Counted from the stretch's first letter, positions 50,656-63,355 are shown. The stretch is 64,000 bases of DNA from Streptomonospora sp. PA3 (GCF_009728995.1 NZ_VTZW01000003.1:470341-534340), one strand, 5' to 3'. A program made the numbers and translations. Notes: a model not told the origin generated them from the letters alone.

Positions 50656-50991
50656 CCGGAGCGGGTCGCAGGGGCGCGGCGCCGTCTGGACTGACGAGCG
50701 AGGGAGCGAGGAGGGAAGACGGCGCGTCTAAGCGCCCCGAAGGCCCGCGGAAAAACACGCACCCCACCGAGAACCCGCCTGAACCCGGAGGTCGAATCCA
50801 GCCGAACGGAACATGACCCGCGGCCGAACGGCCGTGGTGACAAACGCGACAACCTGCGCGGTCAGTCGGTGAACACGACTTCGCGGGAGGTGCGGGGGTG
50901 GCCGCAAGGGCCACCCGTGCTCGGATGCCCGAATCCTTGTGATAGCTTTCACGAGCAAGCACCCCCCACGTTCACTACCGGAGCCGAACCA
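50656..50991. other. Intergenic region wecA-atpI
   Basis: No gene. A large hairpin (CGCCGTCT ... AGACGGCG, about 50680-50730) after the transferase stop may terminate it. The stretch 50930-50985, with TTGTGATAGCTTTCACGAG, probably belongs to the promoter of atpI. Confidence 0.45.
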
Positions 50992-51399
50992 ATGCAGGGA
51001 CACGACGCCCGGATCCTCCGCGGCGCCGCGATTCCAACCGCCGTCGCGGGTGTGGCGGCCATGGCCGTCGCGGGAGCCGCGGCGGGACTGCAAGCGCTCC
51101 TGGGCGCCGCGCTGGGGGCCATCCTGGCCCTGGTCTTCTTCGGACTGAGCTTCCTCGTGGTCACGTGGGCGGGCAACAGGAGGCCCAAGCTCATGTTCCC
51201 CGCGGCCATGGGCACCTACGCCGGAAAGATCGTGCTGCTCGGCGTGCTGCTCGTGGCCTACGGCGACACCGCCGTGCTCAGCAGTACCGCGTTCGCGATC
51301 ACCGCCTCGGCATGCACCGCGGTGTGGATGGGCGCCCACCTGTGGGCCCTGAACACGGCGAAGATCGTCTATGTCGAGCCGGCGGAGGAGGGGACGTGA
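50992..51399 (+). CDS. atpI: AtpI-like membrane protein of ATP synthase locus
   Basis: A 135-residue protein with four hydrophobic segments (about 14-30, 36-58, 72-90, 98-118) and short loops, placed directly before atpB. This fits ATP synthase protein I (AtpI), a poorly conserved factor thought to help assemble the c-ring. Sequence alone gives little more than membrane topology; position is the main evidence. The ATG at 50992 has CCGGAGCC upstream. A 337-bp gap follows before atpB. Confidence 0.75.
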   Translation: MQGHDARILRGAAIPTAVAGVAAMAVAGAAAGLQALLGAALGAILALVFFGLSFLVVTWAGNRRPKLMFPAAMGTYAGKIVLLGVLLVAYGDTAVLSSTAFAITASACTAVWMGAHLWALNTAKIVYVEPAEEGT

Positions 51400-51736
51400 G
51401 CGCCGCCGGCGTAGCGATACGCGGATCGTCCCCCGTCTCCCGTGCGTACCGGGGCGGAGCCCACCGGGACGCAGGCGGCCGCCCCGCGTCGATCATGGGC
51501 TTTTCGCACGGTATGTTCGTCTCGGTTGGCATCGGCCGGGCCGCCGATTGGGCCGCCGTTCTGCGGGCGCTGTCCTTATCAAGCGGTGATGCGCCCGGAT
51601 CAGCGCAAGCGGAGTAGGCGCCGGCCGCCCGCGAGCTGCCATCCTGACCAACCACTCCGGTGCTCCGCCGCGCAGGGACGGCGCGACACCGCCAACCACG
51701 AACGAGGTTTGAGTTGTCACGACGAAAGGATTCGCC
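51400..51736. other. Intergenic region upstream of atpB
   Basis: No convincing gene in 337 bp. It likely carries the main promoter of the atp operon; AT-richer pieces lie at 51490-51530 and 51570-51590, but I could not assign a -35/-10 pair with confidence. Confidence 0.4.
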
Positions 51737-52594
51737 GTGAGTGCTGAAGCGCGCCTCCTCGCCGCCGGGGAGGAGAGCTGCCATCTCTTCGGAGAGAACA
51801 ACTGCGGGTTCGGTGAGGTCGTCCCCGGCGCGGAGATCTTCTTCCCGGAGCCGTGGTTCAGCTTCGGCATCCCCGGCACTTCCGGCTTCACCAAGTACAC
51901 GGTGCTGCTGATCATCTGCGTCCTGCTGGTGCTGGCCTTCAGCTACTTCGTCCTGCGCCGGGCCAGCGTGGTCCCCGGGCGCGTGCAGGCCGCGGGCGAG
52001 CTGGTCATCGAGTTCATCCGCAGCAACGTGGTGCGCCAGCAGATCGGCAAGCGCGGCGACAAGTACATGCCGCTGATGATGACGCTGTTCCTGTTCATCT
52101 TCGCGATGAACATCATGGCGATCATCCCCGGACTGCAGCTGCCGGTCACGAGCCATCTGGCCTACCCCATCGTGCTGGCGGTCTACATCTACGTCGTGTG
52201 GAACTACATCGGTTTCCGCGAGCACGGCTTCCGCGGCCACGTCATCGCCAAGCTCGCGCCCCCTACGGTCCCCAAGTGGGTCCTGCCGATCTTCGCGCCG
52301 ATCGAGTTCTTCTCGACCTTCCTGATCCGGCCGTTCACCCACGCGGTCCGGCTCTTCGCCACCATGCTGGCGGGCCACCTGCTGCTCGCGGTGTTCGCGG
52401 CGGCCGGGTGGTACATGCTCAACCTCAACGCGGGCGGGGTCCTCACCGTCGTGTCGGTGGCCTACTCCGCGCTCGCGCTCGTGGCCTTCCTCGTCTTCAC
52501 CGCCCTGGAGCTGTTCATCATGGCGCTTCAGGCGTACGTGTTCGTGACGCTCGCCTCCAACTACATCGGCGAATCCATCGAGGGCGGGCACTGA
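51737..52594 (+). CDS. atpB: ATP synthase Fo subunit a
   Basis: A 285-residue membrane subunit forming the proton half-channels of F1Fo ATP synthase. Five to six helices; the essential Arg is Arg205 in THAVRLFATMLAGH. The GTG at 51737 follows GAAAGGA. It is the first of eight structural genes in the order B-E-F-H-A-G-D-C. Confidence 0.97.
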   Translation: MSAEARLLAAGEESCHLFGENNCGFGEVVPGAEIFFPEPWFSFGIPGTSGFTKYTVLLIICVLLVLAFSYFVLRRASVVPGRVQAAGELVIEFIRSNVVRQQIGKRGDKYMPLMMTLFLFIFAMNIMAIIPGLQLPVTSHLAYPIVLAVYIYVVWNYIGFREHGFRGHVIAKLAPPTVPKWVLPIFAPIEFFSTFLIRPFTHAVRLFATMLAGHLLLAVFAAAGWYMLNLNAGGVLTVVSVAYSALALVAFLVFTALELFIMALQAYVFVTLASNYIGESIEGGH

Positions 52595-52675
52595 TCGCGC
52601 CTCCTCTCGACCACCCCAGCCCGGTAACCAACGTCAGTTCGACGGCGCGAATGCCCGTCGGCGGGTTCTAAGTAA

Positions 52676-52900
<225 letters not shown>

Positions 52901-52939
52901 CCGGCGGTTGTCAATGGAAACAGCGAAGGGAAGCCAGCC

Positions 52940-53482
52940 ATGATGTTCTTGGCCGCCGAGGAACCGAACGTCCTCCGCGTCCATTGGGACGAGGTGGTCT
53001 TCGGGGCCATCGCCTTCTTCCTGCTCCTCGCCGTCATCCGCCGGATGTGGCCGCGCTTCACCGCCATGCTCGACGAGCGCACCAACCAGATCGAGGGCGG
53101 CATCGAGCGGGCGCAGAAGGCCGAGGCCGAGGCGGAGGAGATCCGCCAGCAGTACCGCGAGAAGCTCGACGAGGCGCACCGCGAGTACGCCCGCGAACTG
53201 GAGAAGGCCAAGGAGCAGCGGGCCGCCATCATCGCCGAGGCGCGCGAGGAGGCCCAGGCCGAGGCGCAGCGGGTCCTCGACGCCGCGCACGCCCAGATCG
53301 AGGCCGACCGCCAGCACGCCTTCGCTCAGCTGCGCGGTGAGATCGGGGCCCTGTCCACCGATCTCGCCGAGCGGATCGTCGGCGAGACGCTCGGCGACAG
53401 CGCCGCCCAGAACCGCGTCATCGACCGGTTCCTGGAGGAGCTGGAGCAGAGCGAGAGCGCTTCCCAGGCCGAGGTGCGCTGA
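52940..53482 (+). CDS. atpF: ATP synthase Fo subunit b
   Basis: A 180-residue peripheral-stalk subunit: one N-terminal transmembrane helix ([15 protein letters not shown]) and a long charged coiled coil from about residue 45 to 150. It holds the F1 head against rotation. The ATG at 52940 (Met-Met start) follows GAAGGGAAG. Its last base is shared with the atpH start (ATG at 53482). Confidence 0.96.
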   Translation: MMFLAAEEPNVLRVHWDEVVFGAIAFFLLLAVIRRMWPRFTAMLDERTNQIEGGIERAQKAEAEAEEIRQQYREKLDEAHREYARELEKAKEQRAAIIAEAREEAQAEAQRVLDAAHAQIEADRQHAFAQLRGEIGALSTDLAERIVGETLGDSAAQNRVIDRFLEELEQSESASQAEVR

Positions 53483-54288
53483 TGCGGGGCATCAGCCGCG
53501 CCTCTCTGGAGGCGGTCACCGAACGGCTCGGCACCGTGCTGGAGTCGGCCGACACCGCCGCGCTGGGCCGCGAGCTCTTCGAGGTCGTGGCCCTGCTGGA
53601 GCGCGAGCACACGCTCCGGCGGTGGCTGGCCGACCCGGCCAACCCGGCCGAGGCCAAGTCCGGGCTGATCGGCGAGCTGCTGGAGTCCCAGGCGTCGCCC
53701 TCGACCGTCATGGTGGTCGGCGACGTCGTCCAGGCCCGCTGGTCGCGGCAGCGCGACCTCATCGACGCCGTCGAGCGGGCGGCCGTCTTCGCGACGATCG
53801 CCCGGGCCGAGACCGAGCAGCGGCTCGGCGAGCTGGAGGACGAGCTCTTCCGGTTCGGCCGGGTGCTCGCCGGCGAGGGCGAGCTGCGGGCGGCGCTGAC
53901 CGACGAGGCGGTGTCCGCCGAGAGCAAGAGCGGCATCGTCCAGGCGCTGCTCGGCGACAAGGCCGACCCGGCGACGACCACGCTGGTCACGCAGCTCGTA
54001 ACACACCCGCGGGGCCGTACCCTGGAAGACGGCCTGGAGTACTACGGGCAGCTCGTGGCCGAGCGCGCCCAGCGCTACGTGGCGCTGGTCCGCACGGTCG
54101 TCGCGCTGAGCGAGGACCAGCAGGAGCGGCTGCGCTCGGCGCTGGCCCGGATCTACGGGCGGCCGATCCACCTGAACATCGACGTCGACCCCTCGATCAT
54201 GGGCGGCCTGTCCATCCGGGTGGGCGACGAGGTCATCGACGGCACGATCGCCGGGCGGCTCAGCGAGGTCCGGCGTCGCCTGGCCTGA
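53482..54288 (+). CDS. atpH: ATP synthase F1 subunit delta
   Basis: A 268-residue stalk subunit linking subunit b to the top of F1. The C-terminal region [38 protein letters not shown] is the conserved delta signature; the N-terminal helical domain is duplicated or extended relative to the roughly 180-residue E. coli protein, as usual in actinobacteria. Translationally coupled to atpF. Confidence 0.96.
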   Translation: MRGISRASLEAVTERLGTVLESADTAALGRELFEVVALLEREHTLRRWLADPANPAEAKSGLIGELLESQASPSTVMVVGDVVQARWSRQRDLIDAVERAAVFATIARAETEQRLGELEDELFRFGRVLAGEGELRAALTDEAVSAESKSGIVQALLGDKADPATTTLVTQLVTHPRGRTLEDGLEYYGQLVAERAQRYVALVRTVVALSEDQQERLRSALARIYGRPIHLNIDVDPSIMGGLSIRVGDEVIDGTIAGRLSEVRRRLA

Positions 54289-54365
54289 GGCGACGATCCA
54301 CCCCCAAGCAGAATGCACCGGCGCCGGGGAACGCGGCGCCATACGAGAGCAAGGACTTACGTGAG

Positions 54366-56009
54366 ATGGCGGAGCTGACGATCCGGCCGGATGAGATCCG
54401 GAACGCGCTGCAGCGCTTCGTCCAGTCGTACGAGCCCGACGCCGCCGCGCGCGAGGAGATCGGCACCGTCACCTACTCCGGTGACGGGATCGCGCGCGTG
54501 GGCGGCCTTCCCTCGGCGATGGCGAACGAGCTGCTGCAATTCGAAGACGGCACGCTGGGCCTGGCCCAGAACCTGGAGATCGGCGAGATCGGCGCGATCG
54601 TCCTCGGCGAGTTCTCCCAGATCGAGGAAGGCCAGTCGGTGCGGCGCACCGGCCAGGTGCTCTCGGTGCCGGTGGGCGACAACTACCTGGGCCGGGTCGT
54701 CGACCCCCTGGGCAACCCCATCGACGGCCAGGGCGAGATCGAGACCACCGAGCGCCGCGACCTGGAGCTGCAGGCCCCCTCGGTCATGCAGCGCCAGCCG
54801 GTCGGCGAGCCGATGCAGACCGGCATCAAGGCCATCGACTCGATGACCCCCATCGGCCGCGGCCAGCGCCAGCTGATCATCGGTGACCGCCAGACGGGCA
54901 AGACCGCCATCGGCATCGACACGATCATCAACCAGAAGAGCAACTGGGAGTCCGGCGACCCCGCGAAGCAGGTCCGCTGCATCTACGTCGCCGTCGGCCA
55001 GAAGGGCTCCACCATCGCCGGCGTGCGGGGCGCGCTGGAGGAGGCCGGCGCGATGGAGTACACCACCATCGTCGCGGCCCCCGCCTCCGACCCCGCCGGG
55101 TTCAAGTACCTCGCGCCCTACACCGGTTCGGCCATCGGCCAGCACTGGATGTACGACGGCAAGCACGTGCTGATCGTCTTCGACGACCTCACCAAGCAGG
55201 CCGAGGCCTACCGAGCGGTCTCGCTGCTGCTGCGCCGCCCGCCGGGCCGCGAGGCCTACCCCGGCGACGTCTTCTACCTGCACTCCCGCCTGCTGGAGCG
55301 CTGCGCCAAGCTCTCCGACGACATGGGCGCGGGGTCGATGACCGGCCTGCCGATCATCGAGACCAAGGCCAGCGACGTCTCGGCCTACATCCCGACCAAC
55401 GTCATCTCCATCACCGACGGCCAGGTGTTCCTGGAGACCGACCTGTTCAACCAGGGCCAGCGCCCGGCCATCAACGTCGGCGTCTCGGTCTCCCGTGTCG
55501 GCGGTTCGGCCCAGACCAAGGCGATGAAGAACGTCACCGGTTCGCTGCGGCTGGGCCTGGCCCAGTACCGCGAGCTGGAGGCATTCGCCGCCTTCGGTTC
55601 GGACCTGGACGCGGTCTCCAAGGCCCAGCTGGAGCGCGGCCAGCGCCTCATGGAGCTGCTCAAGCAGGGCCAGTACGCGCCCTTCCCGATGGAGAAGGAG
55701 GTCGTCTCCATTTGGGCCGGCACCACCGGCCAGATCGACGACGTCCCCGTCGAGGACGTGCGCCGCTTCGAGGGCGACTTCCTGGACTACCTCTCCCGCG
55801 AGCACTCCAAGATCCTCGACAACATCCGCGAGAGCGGGAAGTTCGAGGACGAGACGGAGGCCGCCCTCAAGGAGGCCGTCGCGGAGTTCAAGCGGACCTT
55901 CCAGACCTCGGCCGGCACCGTGCTGGGCACCGAGGAGGAAGCCGAGGCCCTGGATGAGAGCCAGGTCGGCCAGGACACCATCAAGGTCGCAAAGAGCACC
56001 GGGAAGTAG
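54366..56009 (+). CDS. atpA: ATP synthase F1 subunit alpha
   Basis: A 547-residue non-catalytic nucleotide-binding subunit of the F1 hexamer. The P-loop is [14 protein letters not shown], followed by the [19 protein letters not shown] strand and [15 protein letters not shown], which includes the arginine finger. The ATG at 54366 gives the standard [18 protein letters not shown] start; the frame is open far upstream across atpH, which is coding in another frame. The acidic C-tail of about 35 residues is typical of actinobacterial AtpA. Confidence 0.98.
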   Translation: MAELTIRPDEIRNALQRFVQSYEPDAAAREEIGTVTYSGDGIARVGGLPSAMANELLQFEDGTLGLAQNLEIGEIGAIVLGEFSQIEEGQSVRRTGQVLSVPVGDNYLGRVVDPLGNPIDGQGEIETTERRDLELQAPSVMQRQPVGEPMQTGIKAIDSMTPIGRGQRQLIIGDRQTGKTAIGIDTIINQKSNWESGDPAKQVRCIYVAVGQKGSTIAGVRGALEEAGAMEYTTIVAAPASDPAGFKYLAPYTGSAIGQHWMYDGKHVLIVFDDLTKQAEAYRAVSLLLRRPPGREAYPGDVFYLHSRLLERCAKLSDDMGAGSMTGLPIIETKASDVSAYIPTNVISITDGQVFLETDLFNQGQRPAINVGVSVSRVGGSAQTKAMKNVTGSLRLGLAQYRELEAFAAFGSDLDAVSKAQLERGQRLMELLKQGQYAPFPMEKEVVSIWAGTTGQIDDVPVEDVRRFEGDFLDYLSREHSKILDNIRESGKFEDETEAALKEAVAEFKRTFQTSAGTVLGTEEEAEALDESQVGQDTIKVAKSTGK

Positions 56010-56012
56010 CCC

Positions 56013-58380
<2,368 letters not shown>

Positions 58381-58456
58381 ACGTTCAGCGGGGCGCGGGC
58401 GGCTTTCGGCCGGCCGCGCCCCGTGAGACCGCCCACTAGCAGAGGAGTTTGTGGCA

Positions 58457-58864
58457 GTGTCGAAGAAGCTTTTCGTCGAGATCGTCTCGCCGGAGCGGGA
58501 ACTGTGGGCCGGCGAGGGCGACATGGTCATCGCCAAGACGGTCGAGGGCGAGATCGGTGTGCAGCCGGGCCACACGCCGGTGCTGGCCCTGCTGGCGCCG
58601 GGCGCCGTCGTCCGGGTGCTGGGCGGTCGCGAGACCGGCGAGGTCCGCGCAGCGGTGCACGGCGGATTCATGGTCGTGACGCTGGGGGACCGGGTGTCCA
58701 TCCTGGCCGAGATCGCCGAACTCGCCGAGGACGTCGACGTCGAGCGGGCCAAGGCGGCGCTGCGCGACGCCGAGTCCGAAGGCGGGGCGGCCGAGGACGA
58801 GGACGCCCAGGCGCGCGCCGCGCGGGCGCGCAGCCGCCTGCAGGCCGCCGGAGTCAGCGTATGA
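58457..58864 (+). CDS. atpC: ATP synthase F1 subunit epsilon
   Basis: A 135-residue rotor and regulatory subunit: N-terminal beta-sandwich (LFVEIVSPERELWAGEG, GEIGVQPGHTPVLALLAPG) and a C-terminal helical hairpin from about residue 85 that can inhibit ATP hydrolysis. GTG at 58457 has AGAGGAG at the right distance (9 nt); the earlier GTG at 58451 is only 3 nt from it. Last gene of the atp operon. Confidence 0.95.
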   Translation: MSKKLFVEIVSPERELWAGEGDMVIAKTVEGEIGVQPGHTPVLALLAPGAVVRVLGGRETGEVRAAVHGGFMVVTLGDRVSILAEIAELAEDVDVERAKAALRDAESEGGAAEDEDAQARAARARSRLQAAGVSV

Positions 58865-58902
58865 GCGGCGCCGGCAGGCGCTGAGCAGGGGGAGATGCGC
58901 CG

Positions 58903-59388
58903 GTGGAGGAGCTCGTATTCGGCCAGTCGTGGCTGAGAGCGGCCGAATGGCTGTTCATCGCGCTCCTCATCGCCGCCCTGGCCGCCCTGCTCGCCGTCAC
59001 CGGTCGGCGCTACGCCCTGGAACGCGGAGGCGGCGCCGTCGAGTGCTACCTGCGGGCGGGGTCGGACTCCCAGCGGCTTCCCTGGCGCATGGGACTCGCC
59101 CGGTACGGAAGCGAGGAACTGCGCTGGTACCGCCTTTTCTCACTGTGGCCGCGGCCGGCAGCCGAGCTGTCGCGCCGCGGCCTCGTCGTTCTCAGCCGCC
59201 GCGAACCCACGCCCGGGGACCTGCGGGAGCTGACCCTGGATCTGGTCGTGATCGAGGTGGGCTGGACGGCCCCCGACGGCACCGATCCCAAAGAGCCGGT
59301 CTACGAACTGGCCATGAGCGACGGCGCGCTGACCGGTTTCCTGTCCTGGCTGGAGTCGATGCCGCCCGGAAGCCACTGGCGGTCCTGA
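58903..59388 (+). CDS. DUF2550 domain-containing membrane protein
   Basis: A 161-residue protein with one N-terminal transmembrane helix (AAEWLFIALLIAALAALLAV) and a cytoplasmic beta-rich domain (VECYLRAGSDSQRLPWRMGLARYG, ELRWYRLFSL, TLDLVVIEV). It matches DUF2550, found next to atpC in most actinobacteria; function unknown, perhaps linked to membrane energetics by position only. The GTG at 58903 follows GGGGGAG, 38 bp after atpC. Confidence 0.9.
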   Translation: MEELVFGQSWLRAAEWLFIALLIAALAALLAVTGRRYALERGGGAVECYLRAGSDSQRLPWRMGLARYGSEELRWYRLFSLWPRPAAELSRRGLVVLSRREPTPGDLRELTLDLVVIEVGWTAPDGTDPKEPVYELAMSDGALTGFLSWLESMPPGSHWRS

Positions 59389-59455
59389 GCGCCGGCGCGC
59401 CGCTTCGCCCCCCGCGCCCGGGCCCGCCACGCAGACAGGCGCCTTTCCGTCAGCC

Positions 59456-59461
59456 TAGGCT
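59456..59461 (+). promoter_or_regulatory. -10 hexamer directly upstream of thiamine-binding gene
   Basis: TAGGCT ends 6 nt before the ATG at 59468; the only intervening bases are GGATCC. A leaderless transcript is likely. Confidence 0.55.
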
Positions 59462-59467
59462 GGATCC

Positions 59468-59767
59468 ATGATCGTGGCATTCTCAGTGAGTCCGATGGGA
59501 TCCGGCGACGACTCGGTCGCCCCGGCGGTGGCCCGCGCGGTGCGGGTGGTGCGCGAGAGCGGACTGCCCAACCGCACCGACGCGATGTTCACCAGCGTCG
59601 AGGGGGAGTGGGACGAGGTGATGGACGTCGTCAAGCGCGCCGTCGCCGCCGCGGGCGAGGGCGCCCCGCGGGTCAGCCTCACGCTCAAGGCCGACATCCG
59701 CGAGGGAGTCACCGACGGCCTCGACAGCAAGGTCGCGGCCGTGGAGCGCGAACTCGGCAACGCCTGA
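59468..59767 (+). CDS. Thiamine-binding protein, MTH1187/YkoF family
   Basis: A 99-residue ferredoxin-like protein of the MTH1187 (thiamine-binding) family. The order is typical: [11 protein letters not shown] first strand, [21 protein letters not shown] helix in the expected place, [23 protein letters not shown], and [13 protein letters not shown]. Members bind thiamine or its pyrimidine part; the biological role here is unclear. The ATG at 59468 has a TAGGCT -10 six nt upstream and no ribosome binding site, so the mRNA is probably leaderless. A long hairpin follows immediately. Confidence 0.85.
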   Translation: MIVAFSVSPMGSGDDSVAPAVARAVRVVRESGLPNRTDAMFTSVEGEWDEVMDVVKRAVAAAGEGAPRVSLTLKADIREGVTDGLDSKVAAVERELGNA

Positions 59768-59773
59768 GCCGCT

Positions 59774-59826
59774 CCTGCCGGCGCCGGCGGCGCGCCCGCC
59801 GCGGGGCGCCGCCGGCGCCGGGCAGG
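59774..59826. terminator. Long hairpin between convergent genes
   Basis: CCTGCCGGCGCCGGCGGCGC pairs with the segment ending GGGCAGG at 59826, with one bulge. It serves the thiamine-binding gene and possibly the convergent adenosyltransferase gene. Confidence 0.75.
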
Positions 59827-59868
59827 GGCGCACGCGCCCGCTCCCGGCGCCCTGCGCGGGCGGGTGCC

Positions 59869-60468
59869 TCAGCGCTCGCCGCCCGGCTTCCACAGCACCT
59901 CCGAGCCGTCCGCGCCCAGCACCCGGCACAGGATGAACAGCAGGTCCGAGAGCCGGTTCAGGTAGCGCGCCGTCAGCGGGTTCACTCCCTCGCCGTGCGC
60001 CTCCAGCGCCGCCCACGCGCTGCGTTCGGCGCGGCGCACGACGACGCGCGCCTGGTGCATCAGCGCGACCGCCGGCGAGCCGCCGGGCAGCACGAAGCTG
60101 CGCAGCGTGGGCAGGTCGGCGTTGTAGCGGTCGCACTCGGCTTCGAGGCGCTCGATGTAGGAGGGCTCAACCCGCAGCGGCGGGTGCTCGGGCTCCTCGC
60201 CGGGCGGTGCGACGGGGCAGGACAGGTCGGCGCCGACGTCGAACAGCTCGTTCTGGACGCGCGCGAGGAGGCCCCGCAGGTCGTCGGGGACGTCGCCGAG
60301 GGCCAGCGCGGTCCCGACGGCGGCGTTGGCCTCCTCGACGTCGGCGTAGGCGACCAGGCGCGCATCGGTCTTGGCGGTGCGGCTCATGTCGCCGAGGGCG
60401 GTGGTGCCGTCGTCGCCCACACGCGTGTAGATCTTGGACAGTACTACCGGCGTATCCCGTTTGGTCAT
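59869..60468 (-). CDS. Cob(I)yrinic acid a,c-diamide adenosyltransferase, PduO type
   Basis: A 199-residue trimeric helix-bundle enzyme attaching the adenosyl group of ATP to Co(I) of a corrinoid to give adenosylcobalamin. The ATP-binding N-terminus is SKIYTRVGDDGTTALGD. VVRRAERSAW and YLNRLSDLLFILCR are the conserved active-site helices of the PduO family. The ATG at 60468 has a -10-like TAGAGT just 6 nt upstream and no ribosome binding site, suggesting a leaderless message. No other cobalamin genes are nearby, which is normal for this enzyme. Confidence 0.95.
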   Translation of the reverse strand: MTKRDTPVVLSKIYTRVGDDGTTALGDMSRTAKTDARLVAYADVEEANAAVGTALALGDVPDDLRGLLARVQNELFDVGADLSCPVAPPGEEPEHPPLRVEPSYIERLEAECDRYNADLPTLRSFVLPGGSPAVALMHQARVVVRRAERSAWAALEAHGEGVNPLTARYLNRLSDLLFILCRVLGADGSEVLWKPGGER

Positions 60469-60474
60469 GGGGCC

Positions 60475-60480
60475 ACTCTA
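60475..60480 (-). promoter_or_regulatory. -10 hexamer directly upstream of adenosyltransferase start
   Basis: On the minus strand TAGAGT ends 6 nt before the ATG at 60468, separated by GGCCCC. Confidence 0.5.
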
Positions 60481-60745
60481 GATACCGGCGCCCCTCGCGG
60501 GATCGTCGGCGTTCGGGGTGTGGGCGCGGCGTGATCCTGATACTTTTTGCAGTGAAGCAAGCACCCAGGGTCATTCCCGGGTGACGGGGCGCTCCGGGTC
60601 GGGTGCGATGGCGGGGGCCATCCGACGGCCGGCGCGGGCGCCGCGTCCGCGCGGCAGGGCGCGGGACCGGGTCGGGGGGCCGGGCCTCCCGCGGAGCCCG
60701 CAGTGCGGATTCGGCGGCCGATCAGCGGCACACCAGCCGCAGGAA

Positions 60746-60783
60746 CGCCCGTGGGCGAGGAGGCGTCTCCTCGCCCACGGGCG
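60746..60783 (-). terminator. Perfect 17-bp hairpin after M28 peptidase
   Basis: CGCCCGTGGGCGAGGAG (60746-60762) pairs perfectly with 60767-60783 around a GCGT tetraloop, 22 bp beyond the minus-strand stop of the peptidase gene. Confidence 0.85.
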
Positions 60784-60805
60784 CCCAATGGGTGCGGTAG
60801 GACGG

Positions 60806-62335
60806 TTACCGCAGCCAGAGGTCTCCCACCCGGTCGGGGCGGAACTCCTGGGCCTGGAAGGTCCGAGGTGCCACGCCGTTGACCGGAAGGGTGCTTTCGG
60901 AGTAGGTCTCGACCGCGTAGGCGACGCCGTCGGACAGCTCGTCGAGCGCCTTCCAGCTGATGTTGTCGATGTCGTCCTGGGCGGTGTGGTAGTTGGGGTC
61001 GAAGTCGATGCCGGCGGTGCCGCCGTAGTACTCGACCTGCTGCTCGGTCTTGGTGCCGTCGCCGCCGCTGAACAGGCCGCCGGAGGCGATCCCGGCCTCC
61101 ATGAAGGCGCTGTAGTCGGAGCGGCCGCTGAAGGCGGTGGGCTCGGTGATCAGCCCGCGCTGCTCGTAGTAGTCCTCGAACATCTTCTGGATGGCGCCCG
61201 AGCCCGAGGGCGGCGGCAGGGAGCCCTCCAGCTCGCCGCGGCCGTCGTAGATGAAGCGGCCGTAGTTGGGCGAGCCGAGCATGTCGAAGTTGAGGTAGAG
61301 GGCGATGCGCTCCAGTTCGCGCTCCTTGAGGCCCTCGACGTACTTCGTGGACCCGATCAGGCCCTGCTCCTCGGTGCCCCAGAAGGCGAACCGCACGCGG
61401 TTGTTCGGGTCGTCGAGCTTGGCCAGCTGCTGGGCGGTCTCCAGGATCGCGGCCGTGCCGCTGGCGTTGTCGTTGATGCCGGGGCCCTCGGGGACGCTGT
61501 CGAGGTGGGCGCCGACCATGACGACGTTGTTGCGCGCGCCGCCGCGGGTCTCGGCGATGATGTTGTAGGAGGTGCGCTCGGCCACCGAGGCGTCGACCTT
61601 CAGCCGCAGCTCCAGGGCGTCGCCGGCGGCCACCAGCGCGTCGCCGGTCGCGGTCGTGGCGCCCACCACGGGTATGGCGGACTCCTCGCTGACCGTGCCG
61701 TTGAGCGGGCCCTCGACGTTGTTGACGATGACGGCTCCGACGGCACCGGCGTCGGCGGCGTTGGCCGCCTTGGCCTGGAAGGTGCAGCTGCCGCGCTTGA
61801 TGACGGCGATCGCGCCCTGCGGGAAGCCGGCGAAGTCCTCGGCGGTGCAGCCGCTGTCGGCGCTGTCGTAGTCGACGGGCACACCCGGGCCGGTGGCGTC
61901 GCCGGCGCCGGAGTAGGACATGGTGATGAAGTCCTCGCCGGGGGCCAACTCCCGCCGCTCGGGCGCGAGCTGGGTGAGCACGGCCTCCGAGTGCTCCTGC
62001 CACAGCTCGTAGTCGTAGGTGTCGCGCTTGGGCCGGTAGCCGGCGCGCTTGAGCTGGTCGACGACGTAGTCGGCGGCGACGTCGTAGCCGGGGGTGTTGG
62101 TGGCCCGGTTGCCGCCGTTGTACTCGGCGATCGTGCTCAGGTTTTCGACGTGCTCCCGGATGCCCTCGGTGGTGACCAGGGTCGGCAGCACCGCGTCGTC
62201 GGCGGCGGCGGTCCCGGGGGCGAGCCCCAGGCCCAGTACCAGCGTGGCCGATGCGCCCGCACAGGCGAAGCGCTTGACGGTCGGCGGAAGGTGCCGCCGG
62301 GTTCTGGGGGATCGTCCGGGTTGGCTTGTGGGCAC
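60806..62335 (-). CDS. Secreted M28 family zinc aminopeptidase with PA domain
   Basis: A 509-residue exported metallopeptidase (aminopeptidase Y-like). The signal peptide runs to about residue 45 (CAGASATLVLGLGLAPGTAAA, cleavage after AxA). A protease-associated domain lies at about 135-250 with IAVIKRGSCTFQAKAANA. The M28 catalytic domain has a two-zinc site: His277 in VGAHLDSV, bridging Asp289 in GINDNASG, Glu322-Glu323 in WGTEEQG, Asp351 in NFDMLG and a final His in PNYHTAQDD. It probably trims extracellular peptides. The GTG at 62335 has AGGAGG 7 nt upstream. It is monocistronic, between two hairpin or intergenic gaps. Confidence 0.94.
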   Translation of the reverse strand: MPTSQPGRSPRTRRHLPPTVKRFACAGASATLVLGLGLAPGTAAADDAVLPTLVTTEGIREHVENLSTIAEYNGGNRATNTPGYDVAADYVVDQLKRAGYRPKRDTYDYELWQEHSEAVLTQLAPERRELAPGEDFITMSYSGAGDATGPGVPVDYDSADSGCTAEDFAGFPQGAIAVIKRGSCTFQAKAANAADAGAVGAVIVNNVEGPLNGTVSEESAIPVVGATTATGDALVAAGDALELRLKVDASVAERTSYNIIAETRGGARNNVVMVGAHLDSVPEGPGINDNASGTAAILETAQQLAKLDDPNNRVRFAFWGTEEQGLIGSTKYVEGLKERELERIALYLNFDMLGSPNYGRFIYDGRGELEGSLPPPSGSGAIQKMFEDYYEQRGLITEPTAFSGRSDYSAFMEAGIASGGLFSGGDGTKTEQQVEYYGGTAGIDFDPNYHTAQDDIDNISWKALDELSDGVAYAVETYSESTLPVNGVAPRTFQAQEFRPDRVGDLWLR

Positions 62336-62564
62336 TGGCGTCCTCCTGCTGCGGACGCCCGTCTACTCGGGGTGATGAGACGGGCGCGAATCGTGCGAGG
62401 TATCGGGCAGCCTGTCACCGCTGTGTGCCGCAGAGCAAGGCGGTACGCCCGTCGTTGCCACATTCAGCCACAGATCTTCCGCTGTGACGGTGGTGTGTGG
62501 TGTTATGGACGGTTTTCCCGGATGTTCCCGATGTGGGGGTCGTGCTGTTTCGCCGGGAGTGGAG

Positions 62565-63242
62565 CTAGAACAGGCGCGGGGTGTCGGGCTCGATGCCGCG
62601 CAGCGCGTCGTAGTCCAGCGTCACGCAGCCGATGCCGCGGTCGGCGGCCAGGACGCGGGCCTGCGGCTTGATCTCCTGGGCGGCGAAGACGCCCCTGACC
62701 GGGCTGAGCGAGGGATCGCGGTTGAGCAGTTCCAGGTAGCGGGTGAGCTGCTCGACGCCGTCGATGTCGCCGCGCCGCTTGAGCTCGACGGCGACGGTGC
62801 CGCCGTCGCCGTCGCGGCAGAGGATGTCGACGGGGCCGATCGCGGTGGGGTACTCGCGGCGGATCAGGGTGTAGCCGTCGCCGAGCGTGGTGATGTGCTC
62901 GGCCAGCAGCTCCTGCAGGTGGGCCTCGACCCCGTCCTTCTGCAGCCCGGGGTCCGCGCCCAGGGTGTGGGTGCTGTCGTGCTGGATCTCCTCGATGCGC
63001 AGCACCAGCTTCTCACCGGACTTGCCGTGGGTGACCGTCCACAGCTCGGTGCCGTCCTCGTCGGTCGACTCCTTGACCGAGCACGGGGGGTTCATCCAGT
63101 TCAGCGGCTTGAACGCGCGGTCGTCGGCGTGCACCGAGACCGATCCGTCGGCCTTGAACAGCAGCAGCCGGGGAGCCATGGGCAGGTGGGCGGTGAGGCG
63201 TCCGACGTAGTCGACGCTGCAGCGGGCGATCACGAGTCTCAC
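62565..63242 (-). CDS. nucS: Mismatch-specific endonuclease NucS
   Basis: A 225-residue NucS/EndoMS nuclease, the key enzyme of the non-canonical mismatch repair of actinobacteria lacking MutS/MutL. The N-terminal DNA-binding half starts [20 protein letters not shown]. The C-terminal RecB-like nuclease has [24 protein letters not shown] with the metal-binding Asp, Glu and Lys. The C-terminal [12 protein letters not shown] resembles the sliding-clamp-interacting tail of relatives. GTG at 63242 matches the universal family start; the frame is open 44 codons further. A TAGGAT -10 lies 8 nt upstream, implying a leaderless or nearly leaderless mRNA. Confidence 0.95.
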   Translation of the reverse strand: MRLVIARCSVDYVGRLTAHLPMAPRLLLFKADGSVSVHADDRAFKPLNWMNPPCSVKESTDEDGTELWTVTHGKSGEKLVLRIEEIQHDSTHTLGADPGLQKDGVEAHLQELLAEHITTLGDGYTLIRREYPTAIGPVDILCRDGDGGTVAVELKRRGDIDGVEQLTRYLELLNRDPSLSPVRGVFAAQEIKPQARVLAADRGIGCVTLDYDALRGIEPDTPRLF

Positions 63243-63250
63243 GCTGCACG

Positions 63251-63256
63251 ATCCTA
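63251..63256 (-). promoter_or_regulatory. -10 hexamer directly upstream of nucS
   Basis: On the minus strand TAGGAT ends 8 nt before the GTG start at 63242. Confidence 0.5.
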
Positions 63257-63355
63257 GCTGCGGCGCGGGGGCGGTGCGGGCGGGCGGCGCAGTCGGTACG
63301 GGCTCTCGGACGGGGGCTGCGGCGGCGGTTTCCCCGAATCGGTGGCGCAGAACGG